From NCBI GenBank assembly GCA_964058805.1, contig CAXKVV010001752.1, positions 1-24,217 on the forward strand: DNA of 24,217 nucleotides, written 5' to 3'. This stretch comes from Schoenoplectus triqueter (lineage: Eukaryota > Streptophyta > Magnoliopsida > Poales > Cyperaceae). A program made the translations under genes and the position numbers. Positions 20,123-24,217 of the stretch are shown piece by piece (positions within the stretch are counted from its first letter, which is position 1; each line of letters opens with the position of its first letter). A model generated the notes under the pieces. It made no database searches, was not told the DNA's origin, and saw only the letters and a program-made list of their open reading frames with translations.

Positions 20123-21120
20123 CTACTGCATTTGTTGATTGTCCGAGTTCGGTCCCTCACACCATCGGTTCATGGCTGCCTCGCCCGTTGTAGTTTGCGT
20201 TACAAGTGCTTGCATCCCTCCCATCATATTTGATTGCGACATTGAAGATAATCCCTAGTATAGAACAAAAAATATATATACTTAAGATCTTTTACTTTGA
20301 AGCATCAGTACAATTAAACAACTTACATTTGTAAAATTAGGTCCTCTATATCTCTCTATTTTGAAGCATATACAATACAGCTTTTTCTTCTTACCCTAAT
20401 ATAAATTTATAATATTTACCACTAAACGCATGTTTAAACCCAATATTAAAAATTGATCAAACCTTAGACATTTGAATCTATATATTTTGTTACCAACATT
20501 CATACCTATTTGTTATATCAATTTCAGCAAAGTCTTAAAACACAAACTAAATCTACAGATTTTGGCATACATGAATCTCACAATACTAGTCCACTCTAAT
20601 GTTAAAAACTATAAAAATCTTACACAACTCCTGTCAAACACCATCACCCATTCAAAATTGTTAGAAATTATACTTACCCGAAATAAAGACATATGATGTT
20701 CTTGAGTTAGCTGAGAAACGAGACTATGACCCTACAAGCACAACATACAGTGAACAATAAAAATTAGTATTGTGAAACATCAAAACCTTATTTGTTTGCA
20801 CTCAATTCTCACTATAGAAAGTTGAAAATTCACCTGAGATAAAACTACATGCATCCTCATAGCTCTTTGAAATGACTGAGAAATGAGACCATGATGATCC
20901 TATGAGTGAAATTAGTATGTTATCAACAAAGCTGTACATCCCAATAATTATCTTAAATTCAGTCTTTATTATCTAAAAAATAGGATGTTGAACTCCGCAT
21001 ACTGCATGCATATTAATAACAGTAAACTATAGTTTCTGGATCACAGAGTTCACTACCATCACTAGTTTCATCATTTCCTATTTGTAATTCCCTTAGTAGA
21101 GAAGACTTTGTACCAGCCAT
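20123..21120 (-). CDS. Short four-exon CACTA-associated gene (114 aa), possibly a deleted En/Spm-type protein
   Basis: Read on minus, four exons join in phase 0: 21120-21028 (from ATG, MAGTKSSLLRELQIGND), 20899-20834 (DHHGLISQSFQRAMRM), 20731-20678 (GHSLVSQLTQEHHMSLFR) and 20254-20123 (GLSSMSQSNMMGGMQALVTQ, ending NSDNQQMQ and TAG). Junctions are GT-AG; the first donor (GTTTACTG) is weak. The Met/Gln/Ser-rich C-terminus resembles the tail of the plant Ptta/En/Spm (Transposase_24-type) proteins carried by CACTA elements. The usual body of that protein is missing, so this may be an internally deleted remnant. Exons 2 and 3 resemble each other (HHGLISQ versus GHSLVSQ), hinting at exon duplication. 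No catalytic residues are visible. Confidence 0.45.
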
Positions 21121-21837
21121 ATGAAGAAATCTGTGTCATAAGTAGCATGAAAGAGTGTTTGATTAAGGCAGAAAATAGTATATATGTGTTGTTTGAATAG
21201 AAATTAAAGTACCAAAAGTTATTTTAGGGCAAGCTAGCATATATATTACCAGTACAAAGAAACAACTATTTATATAATAATGCCAATATTTCTATGCAGC
21301 AGAGATTTTTTAGTTTTCACTTGAGCCATACTAATATCAAATTTAAGAAAACATGATAGGTTTCTGGATGTTTGATTAGGACAAGGGAGGAAAATTAGAG
21401 GTGTAACAAGATAGAGATAGAAGAGCCAATAAATGTTAATTACTTGATTTATTTCTTCTGTTAGAAGAGCAAATATGATACTAATTGTAAAAATAAAATT
21501 AGAGTCATTATTTCTGTGAGTAATGTCAATATTTTTGTAAGAAATATTGAAGTTCTGTAGTAATGTCAATTGTCAATATCCCTGTGAGTAATAATTAAAA
21601 TGAAGTCATAGTAAAACCATTGCAACAGCTAATGTGTAATAAAAATAAAAGTTAGAGAAAGAGTTGTTTGATTGATTTATATTACCTATTTCTTGATCGG
21701 GAGAAAGGGAGAGGAGAAAAGTGATTGTCGTAAGACTGGTAGCTCTCGCCTTTTTTTGGTCCAATATTTTATTCGGGTTAGTTTGGAATCAAAGTCGGAA
21801 AGAGAGAAAGAAAGTAGCTTTGAGCCTGTTGTGAGCG
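21121..21837. other. CACTA-adjacent AT-rich DNA, no gene seen
   Basis: Probably 5' flank or promoter of the minus-strand gene. Contains repeated GTAATGTCAATAT phrases at 21520-21590 and a purine-rich stretch at 21698-21725. No convincing coding frame. Confidence 0.4.
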
Positions 21838-21990
21838 ATGCCTATGGAAGTAGAAAATTCCTCAGCCATGACCGCCTCCAACTCCGGCTCAGCTGAGACT
21901 AATGTCTCTTACTTTAGGCCCCTTCCCTCAGTCCCAGTGCCTATTAGTCCCCCACCTAAAAAAAAGGAATCTCCCTGGGATGCCTGGTAA
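21838..21990 (+). CDS. 50-codon ORF of unknown function
   Basis: An ATG-to-TAA frame of 50 codons, richer in GC than the surrounding AT-rich DNA. The product is hydrophilic in its first half (MEVENSSAMTASNSGSAET), then Pro-rich (RPLPSVPVPISPPP), with a basic KKK and a terminal SPWDAW. No family is recognised. It lies to the right of the CACTA remnant and just left of GGCGGCATCT repeats, so it may be a captured gene fragment or a chance frame. An alternative start is the second ATG at 21844. Confidence 0.2.
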   Translation: MPMEVENSSAMTASNSGSAETNVSYFRPLPSVPVPISPPPKKKESPWDAW

Positions 21991-21998
21991 ATGATTTT

Positions 21999-22041
21999 TT
22001 GGCGGCATCTCCAAATTTGGCGGCATCTCTAAATTTGACGG
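21999..22041. repeat. 18-bp tandem repeat with GGCGG core
   Basis: TTGGCGGCATCTCCAAAT at 21999-22016 is repeated at 22017-22034 with one difference, and a third partial unit starts at 22035. Further TTTTGGCGGAGA motifs follow at about 22055 and 22422. This may be subterminal sequence of a transposon. Confidence 0.7.
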
Positions 22042-22432
22042 ATTGTCAATTCATTTTGGCGGAGATTGAAATTTCATTTAGGTTAAAGAAAGAAATTGTT
22101 ATGGCTGAGAATGAAAGAGGCGGGAAAATAAATTGGAGAAGCCGGCTAGATTATTTGGCGAAAGCGAGATTCAAAATCCAACATTATTCTGCTAAAGTTT
22201 TATTAAAATTTTTGTAACTTAATCCAAATTTCTGTAACTCCACTTCAGCTTAAGTCTCAAAATTAAATATTTTCTAAAAATTTAACATTTTGAGACTACA
22301 AACCTTAACAAGTTTGAAAATTAAACATTGTTGATTTTGTAACTTAAGCTCCAAATTCCTTAATTACAATTAATTTCAAGTTATATATTTGAAAAAAATA
22401 ATGTCAAATTAAACATTATTGTTTTGGCGGAG

Positions 22433-22557
22433 ACATTGTTATTTCAAAATTAAATAAGTCTGAAAATCAAAATAAACATTGTTATTTCAAAATTAAACAA
22501 GTCTGAAAATCAAAATTAATATTATTATTTCAAAATTAAATAAATCTGAAAATCAAA
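22433..22557. repeat. 43-bp tandem repeat, three copies
   Basis: Units begin at 22433, 22476 and 22519 and share TTATTTCAAAATTAAA and TCTGAAAATCAAA. The third copy is the most diverged. Confidence 0.8.
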
Positions 22558-23600
22558 CTCGTGCAATTGTGTAAAAATAAATCTTGATATGAGCTAATGA
22601 ACTCGTATAATTTATTGAGCCCGTGCAATTTTAATCTGAGATAATGAACTCATACAATTTTGACGATCTATATTGACATATAAAATGATCTCATTAGTTC
22701 TTTTGAATATTAATTTGTTATGTTTACGAATATGTGTATAAGCATTACTATATTTTGATACTTTTAAAATTATTTCAAAATCTATTACAAATATTGTTGA
22801 AATAAACATTGCCAAAGTGATTTTCCTCAATCAAATTAGCGCCTGCATGCATAATCATCAATTGTCTAAATTAGAATCTTAACATGTTTGAAAATTAAAA
22901 TGCATCTCTCTCAAAGCACAATTTCATATATGTGAATGTAAATCTGATTTGCATAATTTATTTTATTAAAGTTCAAACACATATCCAAAATTATTATGTA
23001 AACTGATCACCTATTAATTTGAGGACTTAATTTTTCATGGATAGATCTCAATAAGTTTCATTATTGTATTTATGTATTTGAGATGCACAATAACATCGAA
23101 GTAAATAAAATTCATAAGTTTGACTGAAATTATTGTTCCATAACATAAATTTTATATCGTTAAATAAATAGAGTGCTCGTGACTTAGTTCTACTCATCAG
23201 TTGGATTTTTCATGTGTCACATACTGACATAAACTTTAATTAACCTATAAGAAGTTTAGCTTATCTATTAAATTGAAATTTTATTATTACTATGTGCTTG
23301 TCGGATATTGATTTCACGAGTTGGATAAATTTTAGCTATGACTAAGAGTTAAAACTAAAAATTTGTGATTCATGAAGACAATTGGAATAAAACTAATATT
23401 TACGTTGTAGCCATAAATATATAAAAGATAAGAGCTAACAAGATATAAATTATGTTACTAATAAGGTTGCAAGAAATATTCAAAGTTCATAGTTCGTTCG
23501 TGTTTGATTCGAAAAAAAATTGTAAAAATTTGTTCGATTTTAGTTCAAAATTAATTTCGAATCAAACTGATTCTCTTTTCTTTTTTTTCACCTCCCCATT
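22558..23600. other. AT-rich intergenic, nothing recognised
   Basis: No coding frame with protein-like composition. The stretch at 23485-23570 contains TTCGTTCG, GATTCGAA and TTCGAATC motifs reminiscent of the ends of the hAT-like element at 4305, but without ends that can be paired. Confidence 0.5.
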
Positions 23601-23626
23601 CTGATTCTCCCATCTCTTTCGCACCA

Positions 23627-23682
23627 GAGTGCGATCATCTATCCTACGAAATAACTCCCCACCCGAGTGCGATCATCTATCC
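23627..23682. repeat. 18-bp direct repeat, period 38
   Basis: GAGTGCGATCATCTATCC occurs at 23627-23644 and at 23665-23682, separated by 20 bases. Confidence 0.85.
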
Positions 23683-24217
23683 TTTTTTCTTTCTTTTCTT
23701 TTTTTTTTCTTTTCTCTCCCTCTCTTCCCTCCCGTGACCTGCCCTACTCCCCCCTCCCCTTTTTCCTTTCTTTTCTTCTCTTTTCTTCCCTGGCGACACA
23801 GGAGACCATCCCTCCTTCTCTCTTTTGCGCAAACTGTCCTCACCCTCCCCTCTCACTTGCCATATTCCCCTCCACTCTCTCTCACACACAAGTCCCTTCA
23901 ATCACTCTCCATCACAACCCCTCCTCATCTCTTTATTGCCTACACCAGCGAAGGCCCCCAATCCCACTCGCTTGCACCAACACCGAGCAGTGAGGCACCC
24001 GGCTTAATGAAGACGAGGCCGCGGTGCTCAGCACAAGCCTAGCTGTCACCACCGAGCATTGCTAGACCCCCACCTCAAGCCGAATCCAGTCCCCACCATC
24101 ACCACCCAGCTCATTTGTACCACCCTCTGAAACCTATGTTGCTGCTTGAGTCGAAACTGGTAACACCTTCCCTTTCCCCTCTGGCCATGTGGGCTTAGGC
24201 CGAGGCTGAGCCCTATA
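23683..24217. other. CT-rich, moderately GC-rich segment, no gene recognised
   Basis: A pyrimidine-rich tract (23683-23900) passes into C-rich sequence of balanced composition to the window end. The base composition differs from the AT-rich DNA before it and could be the leader or first exon of a plus-strand gene or a retroelement beginning here. The open frames (up to 137 codons) are Ser/Pro/Leu-rich translations of the tract, without motifs. Confidence 0.35.

Noticed and set aside
23627..23682. 18-bp direct repeat as a target-site duplication
   Set aside because: Only 20 bases lie between the copies, too few for any inserted element; tandem duplication is simpler.

Overview
The window is nuclear DNA of a flowering plant. 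Three conserved protein-coding genes with many introns (GT-AG, apart from one apparent GC-AG) sit in AT-rich intergenic DNA that is full of microsatellites and decayed transposons. The three proteins match angiosperm families closely, but nothing visible fixes the species or even monocot versus dicot.

Layout. (1) 1-3237, minus: GUN1, the plastid PPR-SMR protein of chloroplast-to-nucleus signalling; its last exon or exons run off the left edge. (2) 3238-6100: intergenic, with a 421-bp hAT-like non-autonomous element (4305-4725) and a roughly 1-kb AAT/ATC-type microsatellite (5113-6098). (3) 6383-11157, plus: an 11-exon ferroportin-type plastid transporter (IREG3/MAR1), 650 aa after splicing. 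(4) 11158-13096: intergenic, with an imperfect inverted repeat, a 16-bp palindrome and a MITE-like element. (5) 13097-14253, minus: prefoldin subunit 3, 5 exons, 181 aa, whose first intron appears to be GC-AG. (6) 14799-15470, minus: a damaged universal-stress-protein copy. (7) 15590-18142: transposon debris, comprising duplicated TATA motifs, two related hairpins, a plant-mobile-domain (PMD) pseudogene on plus, and the N-terminal part of a MULE transposase on minus. (8) 19289 to about 21200 or beyond: left end of a CACTA (En/Spm) element with subterminal repeats and a short four-exon minus-strand gene. (9) 21800-24217: AT-rich DNA with a 50-codon ORF and short tandem repeats, ending in a CT-rich segment without a recognisable gene.

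GUN1 and the IREG3-like gene are divergent and both act in plastids (retrograde/tetrapyrrole signalling and metal transport), but 3.1 kb of repeats lies between them, so a shared promoter is unlikely. All three intact genes carry a hexanucleotide microsatellite at or just upstream of the start codon. I see no clear new multi-gene system. The most unusual signals are the frame-supported GC-AG intron beside a duplicated exon end, the start-codon array with an overlapping upstream ORF in the IREG3-like gene, and the compact CACTA-borne gene. All exon boundaries were inferred by hand from splice signals, reading phase and family conservation recalled from memory.
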